From Tritrichomonas foetus (Eukaryota > Parabasalia > Tritrichomonadida > Tritrichomonadidae), in assembly GCA_001839685.1 (NCBI GenBank), contig MLAK01000374.1:33037-97036 (forward strand): a stretch of DNA of 64,000 bases, given 5' to 3'. A program made the translations under genes and the position numbers. How positions within the stretch are numbered: the first letter of the stretch is position 1; each line of letters begins with the position of its first letter. This document shows positions 9,729 through 18,998 of the stretch, in pieces. The notes under the pieces are model-generated. The model worked only from the letters and a program-made list of their open reading frames with translations, was not told the DNA's origin and searched no databases.

Positions 9729-11027
9729 ATGGATATTGAAATTGGTATTTTGAAATTTTGCTCAATGATAATCTCAAGCTTGTTCTCAAGTAATCAAACA
9801 CCAACCACAGACAATCCCTTCACACCTGTGTTTGACGATCTAAGAAAAACATCACAAGCTCGATGCGCATTTTGTGATGAAATCCAAAAGAATCTACTCA
9901 TATATTCAACAAATTTTCAGACGTACGCAGAAAAACTCTTCCAAATATCGGCGGAAGCAACAGGGAATTTGAAGAAAAAAACACGGCCAGAAGAACTTGA
10001 GCAAATGACAAACTGGGTCATTTCAAATTCGTCAAATTATCAAAACGTTGACCAATTTTCCAAAATGGTGAAAATGAACATAATTGCACCACTTTATGAC
10101 CTCAGTAAAAATTACGCCAAACAAACAGAAGCTCAATTTTTGGTTTATCAGCAACTTGCCAAAAAATATGAACAGGACGAAAAACAATATCAGGATGTAT
10201 ATCAGAAATATATAAAGCACTGTCAATTAATTGAATCTACTGGCCAAAAATGTGATAAAAACCCATCCAAATATCAAGCCGAATTAAATAGCCTGCGCGA
10301 CCGCTGTATAGCATTTGAGAGAGATACAGCAGCTGCTTGCGATGCATTTGCAAAACTCAGTAGCCAATACCAAAGTGCAGTCGAGCAAATTATTCTTACA
10401 TTTGAAAGCATCGAAAGATCATTTTTCGATTCTTTTGCAGAAATAATGCGAAAGCTTGCGGGACTTATTGACCAGCTTGAGAATAGCTATGTCCAGCTTT
10501 CAGAAACCTCGAAAGCCGAATTAAACACCATCCATCAAAATAACGAGAAAACTGGTTTGCAAAATAAGATAGATGAATCATCATCAATCATTGATCAATT
10601 TTCTCATGTTGGAATTCCAAATTTCAACATTTTCGACGTATTGCCTCCTCATGTTGTCTTTCAAGCTGATCTTACAGCAAACTATTTGAATGTACAACAA
10701 AGCTACAGCGTGAAAACACTTTCATTAAACGCCGGAGATCTTGTGAAGGCAGTCTCAGAGCGACCCACAACGATTCGAGTCGAAGCACCAAATGGAATTC
10801 GTGGAAAAGTACCACGCTCTCTTCTTAAACCGAATAAAACATATAAACCAGTCATTTATCAGGTAAAAATGGCACACACATCGAACGGATCCGATTTAAA
10901 TTTGGAACCTGGCACTTTTGTGCTTGGACTCACATCAAGTGGGCAATCTGCAATGTGCAGAGACATACTTGGAAGGGTTGGACAAGTTCCACTCTCGAAA
11001 CTCCAGTTGTATGATCCTCCGAAATAA
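9729..11027 (+). CDS. F-BAR-like protein with C-terminal SH3-like domains
   Basis: 432 residues from ATG 9729; a TCACA initiator-like motif is at 9708-9712. Residues about 30-280 are helical and coiled, starting with a pattern like FCH/F-BAR proteins (VFDDLRKTSQARCAFCDEIQ followed by a KLFQIS segment) and continuing as one long charged helical region with regularly placed aromatic residues. The C-terminal 110 residues look like one or two SH3 folds: an ADLTANYL entry, LNAGDLVKAV and GKVPRSLLKP, then a second LEPGTFVLGL and GRVGQVPLSKLQL. F-BAR/SH3 proteins bend membrane and connect it to actin during endocytosis or cytokinesis. The stop codon lies in TAAAG, resembling the UAAA-type polyadenylation signal of trichomonads. 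Confidence 0.65.
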   Translation: MDIEIGILKFCSMIISSLFSSNQTPTTDNPFTPVFDDLRKTSQARCAFCDEIQKNLLIYSTNFQTYAEKLFQISAEATGNLKKKTRPEELEQMTNWVISNSSNYQNVDQFSKMVKMNIIAPLYDLSKNYAKQTEAQFLVYQQLAKKYEQDEKQYQDVYQKYIKHCQLIESTGQKCDKNPSKYQAELNSLRDRCIAFERDTAAACDAFAKLSSQYQSAVEQIILTFESIERSFFDSFAEIMRKLAGLIDQLENSYVQLSETSKAELNTIHQNNEKTGLQNKIDESSSIIDQFSHVGIPNFNIFDVLPPHVVFQADLTANYLNVQQSYSVKTLSLNAGDLVKAVSERPTTIRVEAPNGIRGKVPRSLLKPNKTYKPVIYQVKMAHTSNGSDLNLEPGTFVLGLTSSGQSAMCRDILGRVGQVPLSKLQLYDPPK

Positions 11028-11394
11028 AGAGAGAATGAATTCATGTTTAATACACAGCATTTTGGTGTGCATGTTTTATTTAAGAAGATTTCATTAAAGC
11101 CCATTGTTTTTTATTTTTTTTCCTTCCTTTTTTGTCTCACTTTAACTATTTTAATTTTCTTTAAATTTTTAGCTGTGAATGATGTTTTATGTAAATTTTT
11201 TGTTGTTAATTAGCTATCATTTTCAGTATTTTGAGTTTGAGTTTCCCAAAGTCAACTAAATTACAAAACCATTGACAATGTCGCCAATTTGGTTGAATCA
11301 TTGTTACACTTTAAAAAAGTATGATTTCTGTTTAGTAGAAGGCCTTTTCATTAAAAACTAAAATCTGAGTTTTCTTTGTTGTATAAATAATGAC

Positions 11395-11420
11395 AAAAAA
11401 AAAAAAAAAAAAAAAAAAAA
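11395..11420 (+). repeat. poly-A tract
   Basis: An uninterrupted run of about 26 A between the convergent F-BAR-like and COG6 genes. The rest of the 11028-11456 spacer has no recognisable feature. Confidence 0.9.
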
Positions 11421-11456
11421 GTATATAAATAAAGATATGATAATATAAGATAACAT

Positions 11457-13241
11457 TTACATTAACAATTCGCCAAATAATTCTGGAGTATGCTTAAACA
11501 TAGTGCCAGGCGATTCATAGCCATTATGTGGGTTCATTACAACATTGTACATCTTTTTATAGGCTGTAACGAGTTGTTCAATCACTTCTTTATGTGCTCT
11601 TTGTCTTAAATCAGGATTAGAAAGTGAATCACATCTTGGAGTGATAATTTTCTTACTTTCAAGGACAGATGATTCATATCTGTTTATTGCGTGTCTCAAA
11701 ATGTCTGGTTCCAAACCTCTTATTGTTGACATTGGTTGATCTGTCTTCATGTCACACATTGCTATAGTTTCATGAATTCTACATCTTACAAAAATCTCAT
11801 TCGAATCATCAATCACAATTCTAGCAAGTAAATTATCAACTTCTTCACCAATTGTAGTTTTTGACATGAGATTTGCATCTCTACAGACAAGAAGTAATTC
11901 ATAAAGTGCATTTGTTTGGAATGAGACAGAATCTTTACAGTCTTCAATTGCTGATTTAAGGCCGTTTGCATAACTATCGATCAGTGTACCGATATCAAAA
12001 GATGCAGACAAGGAAGATTGTTTATGCAAAGATGTAATTTCAGCAACAGCATGAATTGCCTCAGTGATTGCCCCTTGTGTTGGCTTTCCATCAGCACGAA
12101 TATCTTCAACAGACTCACTAATACTTTTCTTGAAGCCTTCAGTTGCCGATAATTTCAAAGTTTCTGTACAACGATATAAAGAACTAGTCATTCCACAAAT
12201 ATCTCCAAATGTTTGAGAGAAGAATGCACAAATATTTGCAACTTGGTAAAAATCTGCTGGTCTTGCCAAATTTTTTATTGCTTGTTGAACACGTGGTTCA
12301 AGTGGACGAATAAGTGCATCGAAAACTGTCGCTAGAGCGTTTTTAACATTTTTTGATGTTTGCTCTTCCTTTAATAAGTTCGAAAGAAAGGCAGCTTCGG
12401 TAGCAGTACATTGATGGATCCATGCAAACATATCGCCAACAAATTGGAGAGGATCAACACCAGAAGATGCTTCGATTGGTTTATTTTCCTTATCACCAGT
12501 TGTCAGTGCTCTCAGAAATGTTCGACCAACTACATCTCCTCTAACTTTTGCTATTTCATCAATCACAAAACCGTAATGAAACGGCTTCACTTTTATCGAT
12601 GCTAAACATTTTTCATAGGATGATCCAACGCATGGGTGAAGTGAATCAAAAAGATGTGAGTTCATGTGTAGCCAGTGATACATTCTTTGGTAAGCACTTT
12701 CTTTGGTTTTATTAAGTGATGCTGATACATCAAGGAGGCAAGTTGATTGATTTGTTCTCAAAGTGGCCGTTGTTCGTTCTTGAACTGTTTCCAAACGAGT
12801 GAATGCATCGAAAAAGGTATCGTTTATATCACCTGCATTTAATATCTCTAAATCTGATTTTGGTAAATAGAATTCGTCGATAAAATTATGGATTTTGTTT
12901 AATTGATGCATCTGTTTTTCTTGCTGAGTATGAAGTGAGGTTGTCATATCCAGGACTTCATCTACTCCTTTATCGCCGATCGATAATTTTTCAAGCATTG
13001 AATCGCACGATTTGTCGAGGGTGTCAATTGTTTTGAATATTGTTCCTATTGCGTTTGAAAGATTGGAAAATGATTTAATAAAATTATTCAAGGTCGCGAG
13101 TTCTTTTTCTTCGAGTGAATTTCGAACGTTTCCTGAGATATTCGCACTGTCGATTGAAGATAGAGCTTCGATTACTTCTGGCCGAGTGTCATTCGCTAAG
13201 GCCTCAATTTCAACAAGTCTTCTTTGAATGTTTGTTTGCAT
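11457..13241 (-). CDS. COG6: conserved oligomeric Golgi complex subunit 6
   Basis: 594 residues, somewhat shorter than animal and fungal COG6. The N-terminal 150 residues are coiled coil, including the characteristic LDKSCDSMLEKL segment. The central signature is well preserved: AYQRMYHWL, then KPFHYGFVIDEIAKVRGDVV, a LTTGD loop, and DPLQFVGDMFAWIHQCTATE, which match the COG6 blocks around Y-x-R-L-x-x-W, the D-E-F-x-x-x-R block and the D-P-L-R-Y-V-G-D-M block. COG6 is a lobe B subunit of the COG tether, which captures retrograde vesicles at Golgi cisternae. The gene shares a 73-bp divergent promoter with the candidate CENP-C gene, and a TCACT initiator-like motif lies at 13246-13250. Confidence 0.88.
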   Translation of the reverse strand: MQTNIQRRLVEIEALANDTRPEVIEALSSIDSANISGNVRNSLEEKELATLNNFIKSFSNLSNAIGTIFKTIDTLDKSCDSMLEKLSIGDKGVDEVLDMTTSLHTQQEKQMHQLNKIHNFIDEFYLPKSDLEILNAGDINDTFFDAFTRLETVQERTTATLRTNQSTCLLDVSASLNKTKESAYQRMYHWLHMNSHLFDSLHPCVGSSYEKCLASIKVKPFHYGFVIDEIAKVRGDVVGRTFLRALTTGDKENKPIEASSGVDPLQFVGDMFAWIHQCTATEAAFLSNLLKEEQTSKNVKNALATVFDALIRPLEPRVQQAIKNLARPADFYQVANICAFFSQTFGDICGMTSSLYRCTETLKLSATEGFKKSISESVEDIRADGKPTQGAITEAIHAVAEITSLHKQSSLSASFDIGTLIDSYANGLKSAIEDCKDSVSFQTNALYELLLVCRDANLMSKTTIGEEVDNLLARIVIDDSNEIFVRCRIHETIAMCDMKTDQPMSTIRGLEPDILRHAINRYESSVLESKKIITPRCDSLSNPDLRQRAHKEVIEQLVTAYKKMYNVVMNPHNGYESPGTMFKHTPELFGELLM

Positions 13242-13245
13242 CTTG

Positions 13246-13250
13246 AGTGA
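13246..13250 (-). promoter_or_regulatory. initiator-like motif TCACT for COG6
   Basis: TCACT on the minus strand lies a few bases upstream of the COG6 ATG (13241). Together with the motif at 13308-13312 it makes the 73-bp spacer a compact bidirectional promoter. Confidence 0.55.
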
Positions 13251-13307
13251 TTTTATTTAACATGTCACTATCTCAATTTGATAAATTCAATTGAATTTTT
13301 AAAAGTG

Positions 13308-13312
13308 TCACA
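13308..13312 (+). promoter_or_regulatory. initiator-like motif TCACA
   Basis: TCACA, preceded directly by AAAAGTG, lies immediately before ATG 13315. Confidence 0.55.
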
Positions 13313-13314
13313 GA

Positions 13315-15822
13315 ATGTCAACAACAACTTCTGATACCGATACAGATTCACATTCCGATCAGCTGAGCGATTTCGATGACCCAGGTCCGCCTTTTTTTTC
13401 GCCGCTTCGAAAACCCCAATTTGAGGATGTTGATGAATTTTGGAGAAACACTCCTTCAAGACGCTCTTCTTTATCGCCAAATTCGAGAAATTTACACGAT
13501 ACTAAAAAATTAGCCCAATTTTCGCCTGCTCAATCATCGCCATATAAAAATTCAGATACTTCACCAAATTTGCCAGTCAACAGATTTTCACCTATATATG
13601 TTGATTCATCATCCCAAAATACTCCATTTAAACCAGAGCCAAAAAAATCAAATTTCAAAACTATTTCTTTTTCGTCATCATTTTCTTCATCTTCATCTTT
13701 TTTATCTGATTCGTCAGATTATTCTGGAAAAGAAAACAAAGGAAAAATCTCCAAAGTTTCTAAAAATGAAGAAAAGAGGCAACCTTCTCAGTCTTCTTCC
13801 TCTGACGATATTACAGTTGTTTATACGCCAATTGATAAATACAAGTCAAATAAGAAAAAAGAAATTAAGGACTCATCAAAAAATTCAAGTAAAATCGGAA
13901 AAATTGTCTGGAATCGTTCACCCGAAAATTCAATCAAATCTGAAAAGGAAAATATCAATGAAAAGGAAATGAAAGCTGAAAAAGAAAATATCAATGAAAA
14001 GGAAATTATAAATGAAAAGGAAATTATAAAAGAAAAGGAAAACATAAAAGAAAAGGAAAACATAAAAGAAAAGGAAATGACAAATAAAAAGGGAATGAAA
14101 ACTGTATCACTTTTAAGTTCAGATGATGAAGATTTCTTCAGAAAGAAACCACAAAATAAAACTCAAAACGAGAAGAAAATTTCAAAACCTGCTTTTGAGT
14201 CTCCGAAAAGGCAAGCAAGCTGGATTGTAGAAGAAGTGAAAATTACTGAACTATCACCAACCTCTTCATCAAGAAGGAATACAACTAAAAAGTCAATGAA
14301 AACTGACTTTCAACTTGAAATAGAAAACAAAAATGAAAAAGAAAACATTTACATGAACAATGTAGAAAATGATGAAACGATACAAAGGAATTTAGCCATG
14401 AAACAAAATCAAAAATCATCTCTGGCCAAAATGGCCTATGCCGAATTAAATGACAACAAAGAAAAATTACCAAAAAATGAATCACGTATAAAAGAGATTA
14501 TGTCTTGTAAAAATTTTGATTTAAAAATTAAACCTGTCAGTACGAAATCCAAAACAGAAAAGACAAGCACAAATTCAAACTCATTGAAAAATGTTTCAAA
14601 TGACTCTGATGTTAATTCTGATGTCAATGTGATGAATAATTCTCAAAATAACTCGAAACAGAAATCTAGTGTTGATGCAACTGAAAATGAAATTATACAA
14701 AAAACTGAAGTTGTTCAACTTGAGGAAATTCCCCTTCCTGATTTATCCGATTTATCTGATTCATCGTCTCCCAGACGAACCAAAAATCATTTAAGTATTA
14801 ATTATTTAAATAATGTGAACTACAGTCATTCAATTTTAAGTGAACCTGTTCCTTTTTTTGTGACAGACAATGAAACAAAGTATAATTTAAACGAAGAGAT
14901 CGAAAAACTAAAAACAGAAAAAGAAATTCACAAGAAAAATAAGATGAAGATAAATGAAGAACAGAAAAAGAAAAATGAAATTAAGCCAAAAGAAGAAGCA
15001 AAAACTGAAATTGAAAACAATGAAAAAGAATATAAAACTAGGCAGAAAGCTGATGATCAGAAACCAAAAGATAATAAAATCATCAGTAAACACAAAAAAA
15101 GGAAAACCGATGAATCTACACCAACGACTGAAATAAAACCAAAAAAGGAAGAAAAAAAGAAAGAGGTCATTAAAAGAAAAAACACTGAAATCAAGAAAAA
15201 TGCTGAAATCAAGAAAAATTCTGAAACCAAGAAAAATACTGAAACCAAGAAAAATGATGAAACCAAGAAAAAAAAGTCGCCTGTTGCAAAGTCTATTACA
15301 AAAACTTCAAAAAAACCTGCAACTAAAGGTGCAAAAACGGACGAAAAACCAAAATCCAGAAAATATAATTTTTCAATCGATAGTGATGATGAAGATCGAA
15401 CTGTTCGTTCAATTTTCACTTTTCCTGAAGAAAGTCCCAATGAAGTCAATGATGACAACCTTCCAATTGCACTAAGACGCTCAAAAAGACCAAAAATTAA
15501 GGTACTCAAGCATTGGAAGCATGAAAAAATTATGTATCAGCCTGAAGAAGATGGTACTTTCACAATTGTAGGTATCAATACTGAATTTCATCGAAAACTT
15601 GAAAAAGGTGAAATAATGATTAAACCAGATCATATGAAAAAGTTTAATTGTAGCAAAAGTGACCGAAAGATTACTCGAATTGAAGGTGATGGAATGATTG
15701 TATTACAAAAAGATACTATTCAATTCAAAAATAAAAATGAGCATATTCTTAAAAAAGGTGAAAAATGCAATGTTCACTGTGTAGGTGATGAGCCACTTGT
15801 TATAAAAGTTGAGACAATCTAA
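13315..15822 (+). CDS. candidate CENP-C/Mif2 kinetochore protein
   Basis: 835 residues. Most of the chain is disordered: Ser/Asp-rich at the start, then Lys/Glu/Asn repeats (for example KEKENIKEKE near residues 215-260, and five copies of a KKN unit near 620-650). The C-terminus is different. From residue 721 (nucleotide 15475) it reads RRSKRPKIKVLKHWKHEKI, which aligns without gaps to the CENP-C motif (R-R-S-x-R-x-x-x-x-P-x-x-Y/W-W), with Val in place of Pro. It is followed by about 95 residues of beta-rich sequence (RIEGDGMIVLQKDTIQF, HILKKGEKCNVHCV) that fit the cupin dimerisation domain expected next. CENP-C binds CENP-A nucleosomes through this motif and recruits the outer kinetochore. 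The N-terminus (SPLRKPQFEDVDEFW) could hold a Mis12-binding segment. The main alternative is a chance match in a basic region, but the order motif then cupin at the extreme C-terminus argues against that. Confidence 0.7.
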   Translation: MSTTTSDTDTDSHSDQLSDFDDPGPPFFSPLRKPQFEDVDEFWRNTPSRRSSLSPNSRNLHDTKKLAQFSPAQSSPYKNSDTSPNLPVNRFSPIYVDSSSQNTPFKPEPKKSNFKTISFSSSFSSSSSFLSDSSDYSGKENKGKISKVSKNEEKRQPSQSSSSDDITVVYTPIDKYKSNKKKEIKDSSKNSSKIGKIVWNRSPENSIKSEKENINEKEMKAEKENINEKEIINEKEIIKEKENIKEKENIKEKEMTNKKGMKTVSLLSSDDEDFFRKKPQNKTQNEKKISKPAFESPKRQASWIVEEVKITELSPTSSSRRNTTKKSMKTDFQLEIENKNEKENIYMNNVENDETIQRNLAMKQNQKSSLAKMAYAELNDNKEKLPKNESRIKEIMSCKNFDLKIKPVSTKSKTEKTSTNSNSLKNVSNDSDVNSDVNVMNNSQNNSKQKSSVDATENEIIQKTEVVQLEEIPLPDLSDLSDSSSPRRTKNHLSINYLNNVNYSHSILSEPVPFFVTDNETKYNLNEEIEKLKTEKEIHKKNKMKINEEQKKKNEIKPKEEAKTEIENNEKEYKTRQKADDQKPKDNKIISKHKKRKTDESTPTTEIKPKKEEKKKEVIKRKNTEIKKNAEIKKNSETKKNTETKKNDETKKKKSPVAKSITKTSKKPATKGAKTDEKPKSRKYNFSIDSDDEDRTVRSIFTFPEESPNEVNDDNLPIALRRSKRPKIKVLKHWKHEKIMYQPEEDGTFTIVGINTEFHRKLEKGEIMIKPDHMKKFNCSKSDRKITRIEGDGMIVLQKDTIQFKNKNEHILKKGEKCNVHCVGDEPLVIKVETI

Positions 15823-15925
15823 TATTTTTGTAATTAAACAAAATTGTGTTTGTATGAATATTCACTTATCTTTTTTTTTCCCCGAAACCATTTCGATAAT
15901 TTGCCAAATTTTTATTTTTCAGTTT

Positions 15926-15961
15926 GTATATGGTCATGAATTCTGTATAGCGACCGTATAA
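15926..15961. promoter_or_regulatory. GGTC-N16-GACC dyad, copy 1
   Basis: GTATATGGTC and GACCGTATAA form an imperfect inverted pair separated by 16 nt. The same arrangement is found near 26.8, 50.7 and 63.5 kb. This copy lies between the candidate CENP-C gene and the BTB/discoidin gene, about 320 nt before the latter. Confidence 0.5.
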
Positions 15962-16152
15962 GTAATGAAAATGATCTTCATATGGATAGAGTAATAACTT
16001 GACCATCTTTATTTTTTTAAAAATAACCAATCAAAACAGGTTATTTATTTAGATTTATTGTTTCGAAGGAGCTCTTCTTTTTGTAGAAATATCTGTTTAG
16101 ATACATCTTTTCATTGTAGAAATCCCTTCTTAGTTTGCCAAGCATTTTCGAA

Positions 16153-16177
16153 ATCAAAATTTCACATAACATGTCTT
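16153..16177 (+). repeat. direct copy of the palindrome arm
   Basis: About 25 nt identical to the right arm of the palindrome at 16205-16270. It includes TTTCACATAACATG, which looks like an initiator plus start codon. The ATG at 16171 opens a frame of only 18 codons. Confidence 0.85.
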
Positions 16178-16204
16178 CTCGCATATTTAATGAAGGAACC
16201 AAGC

Positions 16205-16270
16205 AGACATGTTATGTGAAATTTTGATAGAATTAATATTAATTCTATCAAAATTTCACATAACATGTCT
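16205..16270. repeat. perfect 66-bp palindrome
   Basis: Two 32-nt arms around a central TA are exact reverse complements. The left arm begins AGACATGTTATGTG and the right arm ends CACATAACATGTCT. It ends 7 nt before the ATG of the next gene. The right arm carries a TTTCACATAACATG block (initiator-like plus ATG at 16265) that opens a 6-codon upstream frame overlapping the main start. Confidence 0.95.
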
Positions 16271-16277
16271 TATTTAA

Positions 16278-17585
16278 ATGAATGAATATGAATCCATATT
16301 TTTATGTCATGCCAACCAAAATCAATTAGAAAAGCCAACTCTTGTCTCTTCCGATATCAGTGACGAAATTTTCTTGGAAACCGTTGCCAAAAATGAAAAA
16401 ACATTTACTTTCTATCATAATAAAAAATCTTACCATGTAAGCAAAACGATTGCATGCTTATATTCACAAACAATTTTTAATTTGTCCTTAAGTGATCCAT
16501 TCGTCGATTCATATACAGTTGACCCTTTCGATGGTGATTTTAATATCGTCGAAAAATATTTTTTAACAAAAGACGTGCATATTAATAAAACTAACGCATT
16601 ATTTTTATTTAATGTAGGATTACAACTCAAAATCGATTATTTCATCAACCACTGCTCTTTTAATCTTCCTGAATCATCATTCCTTAATAATGAAGACAAT
16701 ATTACTGTTAAACTTTTTGAAACTGGATCTGATATGAAAAATGTTATTTCACTTTTAGCCAGAAATTTCAGCTCACTTATTTCATCCAATGTTTTGAAAA
16801 GCTATCCAATTTCTTTAATTGACTTAATTCTAAAATCTCCATTCTTGAATATTGAACCAAGTCTTCTTAATTCTTACCTCTTCACTATTTTCTCCTATAA
16901 AAATGAACCTAATCATCGATTAGCAAAATACATTTCATTTGGTGAAATGTCGAAAGATGATGTTAAAGCATATTTAAATAATACACGTTTAAATATGAAT
17001 CGATTGAGAGTAAAACTACTTGGTTCTTTACCATTTTTACAAGAAAAACGAGAAAGAATAAATCTGATTCATACAGAAATTGACCTTCCAACTAACATTT
17101 TCGATGACTTATCTGGTCTCATTCGAGCAACTGAAAATCCTGAAACAATAGCTTCTTCAATAGCTTATCCAACAAACATGCAGCATAGCTATGGTCCAGA
17201 AATGCTTTTCCAGAAAAATATGAAATCAAAAATGTATTTCTGTACTTTATCTGAAGAGAATCCATGGTTTCAAATGGAATTTACAAACATATCTATAAAA
17301 TTAAGTGGTTATATGCTCAAATCTTGGTATAATGCACAAAATGGAGTGTGCCCAACTTCTTGGACGTTAGAAGCCTCAGAGGATGGTATTGATTGGGTGA
17401 AAATTGACAGTGTTTTACAATCAAAGGAACTAATGAATAATGGCGCTGTTGTCATTCGAAATACATCAATAGAAGAATACTTTACGTTCTTTAGGTTTAC
17501 CCAGCTATCAAATGTAAATCCAGGAAATAAGGCACTTGCATTGAATTTGTTTGAATTGTATGGAACTGCACAGGAAATGCAGTGA
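16278..17585 (+). CDS. BTB/BACK-like protein with discoidin (F5/8 type C) domain
   Basis: 435 residues. Residues about 30-125 resemble a BTB/POZ fold (FTFYHNKKSYHVSKTIACLYS, then FNIVEKYFLTKDVHINKTNA), followed by a helical BACK-like stretch to about 270. Residues about 290-430 look like an F5/8 type C or galactose-binding beta-sandwich (NPWFQMEFTNISIKLSGYML, CPTSWTLEASEDGIDWVKID, YFTFFRFTQLSNV). This combination is a recurrent trichomonad protein family. BTB usually mediates dimerisation or Cullin-3 adaptor roles, and the discoidin fold binds ligands; the actual role is unknown. The start is the first ATG that keeps the frame. An upstream ATG inside the palindrome is out of frame. Confidence 0.72.
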   Translation: MNEYESIFLCHANQNQLEKPTLVSSDISDEIFLETVAKNEKTFTFYHNKKSYHVSKTIACLYSQTIFNLSLSDPFVDSYTVDPFDGDFNIVEKYFLTKDVHINKTNALFLFNVGLQLKIDYFINHCSFNLPESSFLNNEDNITVKLFETGSDMKNVISLLARNFSSLISSNVLKSYPISLIDLILKSPFLNIEPSLLNSYLFTIFSYKNEPNHRLAKYISFGEMSKDDVKAYLNNTRLNMNRLRVKLLGSLPFLQEKRERINLIHTEIDLPTNIFDDLSGLIRATENPETIASSIAYPTNMQHSYGPEMLFQKNMKSKMYFCTLSEENPWFQMEFTNISIKLSGYMLKSWYNAQNGVCPTSWTLEASEDGIDWVKIDSVLQSKELMNNGAVVIRNTSIEEYFTFFRFTQLSNVNPGNKALALNLFELYGTAQEMQ

Positions 17586-18183
17586 CATTTATATTTATTT
17601 TTTATTTATATCCATAAACTTTATTTGAACTGGAATATCTTCTTTGATTTTCTTTAATTCGAATTTCATAATTTATTTATAAAAAAAAAAAAAAGGATGT
17701 GGAAAAACATAATTCGAAACATGTAGTCATATATTTCATTGAAAGGTCTCTTTGATTTCATATTAATATTTTTTACGCAATAACAGAGCATAATTTGTTT
17801 GTTGAAACACAAAAACAATCTATTTTGTTGAGAAAATGCTTCACCTTCAGACACATTTCATTTTTTTTGTTTAATGTTTCTTCAAAATCACTATATAGTT
17901 GACAATAAATCACTTAATATGCAATTATTTGTAGAAAAAATGTCAATCCAGTTATGTACAAGATTTGTTCATTAATGTCACATCATGAGATTAACATTTC
18001 GAATATATTGTAAATATCAGGAAAAAAGAAACTGGAAAATATTTCCAAATTCTGCTTCTAGTTTGAAATTCACTCAATTGTAATCAAATCACACATATAT
18101 TTTAACAAGTTCTTTAAAGAAATCAAAACCAAAAAAAGTAAAAAAGAAATATATCAATGCATTATTTTATTAAATTAAATTTA
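17586..18183. other. intergenic with short poly-A, no gene seen
   Basis: AT-rich spacer between convergent genes, with an A run near 17680-17694. No protein-like frame and no RNA gene recognised. Confidence 0.5.
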
Positions 18184-18894
18184 TCAAATGATTAACGCTA
18201 TGTCAGTTTGGTACTCCTGTGGTGTTGAGCTACAGAAAACCCTCTGACCAAATTCGAGAATTTCTTTCTCAATATTAGCTCTCAATGTTTCGCCAGTGAT
18301 AGTTGGCTTGGACTTTATGTTTGTATACAATTCCTGAATGAAAAGGCATTCATTCTTTAGATCATTTTGTTGAAGATGGGCCTGTTTTGGATCTGGATAT
18401 GGTGCGATGAACAAAACGCCCGGCTCGTCCAAATCCTGGTCGGCAGGGTCCCAGGGAGTTGGGTTGTTTACTCCGTCGAAGCAAATGACGATTCTGAGAT
18501 CTGTTGGCTTTTCGTTAATCACTGAATAAAACAAATCTGGACCAACTGTTCCTTCGCTGACCTTCAGGATTGGCGGATCGTCCATCGTGTCTTGAGAAAT
18601 TGGGTTTCCTGCGTAATAAATATACAGGAAATTCAATGTCTGTGTTGCAAAGTGGCGTAAAGCGTCGACAAATTCTGGCACTGATGGATCTGTGATGAAA
18701 TAAACCTCACAGTTTGCCCACTTCATAAGCTTTGCGATTCGGATTGCTGAATTATATGATGCGTTTGTGTGATAAGCGTTTTTATTGATGATAATTAAGC
18801 ATGCGCGTTCAATATTAATTGGAATGCGGCTCCAACCAATGAGACGAACATCACGTGCAAGTGCTTGGAGTTCTCTGTGTGGATTAAAAGACAT
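18184..18894 (-). CDS. metacaspase-like (clan CD, C14) protein with altered catalytic site
   Basis: 236 residues. The layout follows the caspase fold: strand ERACLIIINKNAY (residues 29-41), a helix with SYNSAIRIAKLMKWA, strand CEVYFITD, then LNFLYIYYAGNP (88-98) and LRIVICFDGVNN (133-144). In metacaspases the fourth element is YAGHG, which carries the catalytic His, and the fifth is D-x-C-H-S-G, which carries the Cys. Here the His position is Asn97 and the Cys segment is ICFDG, which keeps a Cys (138) but loses the following His-Ser. Peptidase activity is therefore unlikely unless another residue substitutes. Trichomonads have several metacaspase-like genes. A TCACA initiator-like motif is at 18895-18899. 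Confidence 0.6.
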   Translation of the reverse strand: MSFNPHRELQALARDVRLIGWSRIPINIERACLIIINKNAYHTNASYNSAIRIAKLMKWANCEVYFITDPSVPEFVDALRHFATQTLNFLYIYYAGNPISQDTMDDPPILKVSEGTVGPDLFYSVINEKPTDLRIVICFDGVNNPTPWDPADQDLDEPGVLFIAPYPDPKQAHLQQNDLKNECLFIQELYTNIKSKPTITGETLRANIEKEILEFGQRVFCSSTPQEYQTDIALII

Positions 18895-18899
18895 TGTGA
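18895..18899 (-). promoter_or_regulatory. initiator-like motif TCACA
   Basis: TCACA directly abuts the ATG of the metacaspase-like gene on the minus strand. Confidence 0.45.
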
Positions 18900-18998
18900 A
18901 GAGCTTTCACTATTTTATATAACGTATATAAATTGACAAACTATGTTTGACTATTTAATATCAGAATAAGCTATTCAAATTTGAATGCAAATTTTAGA

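Noticed and set aside
13821..15509. Minus-strand frames opposite the CENP-C candidate, rich in Phe and Ser
   Set aside because: They are antisense shadows of Lys/Glu codons.
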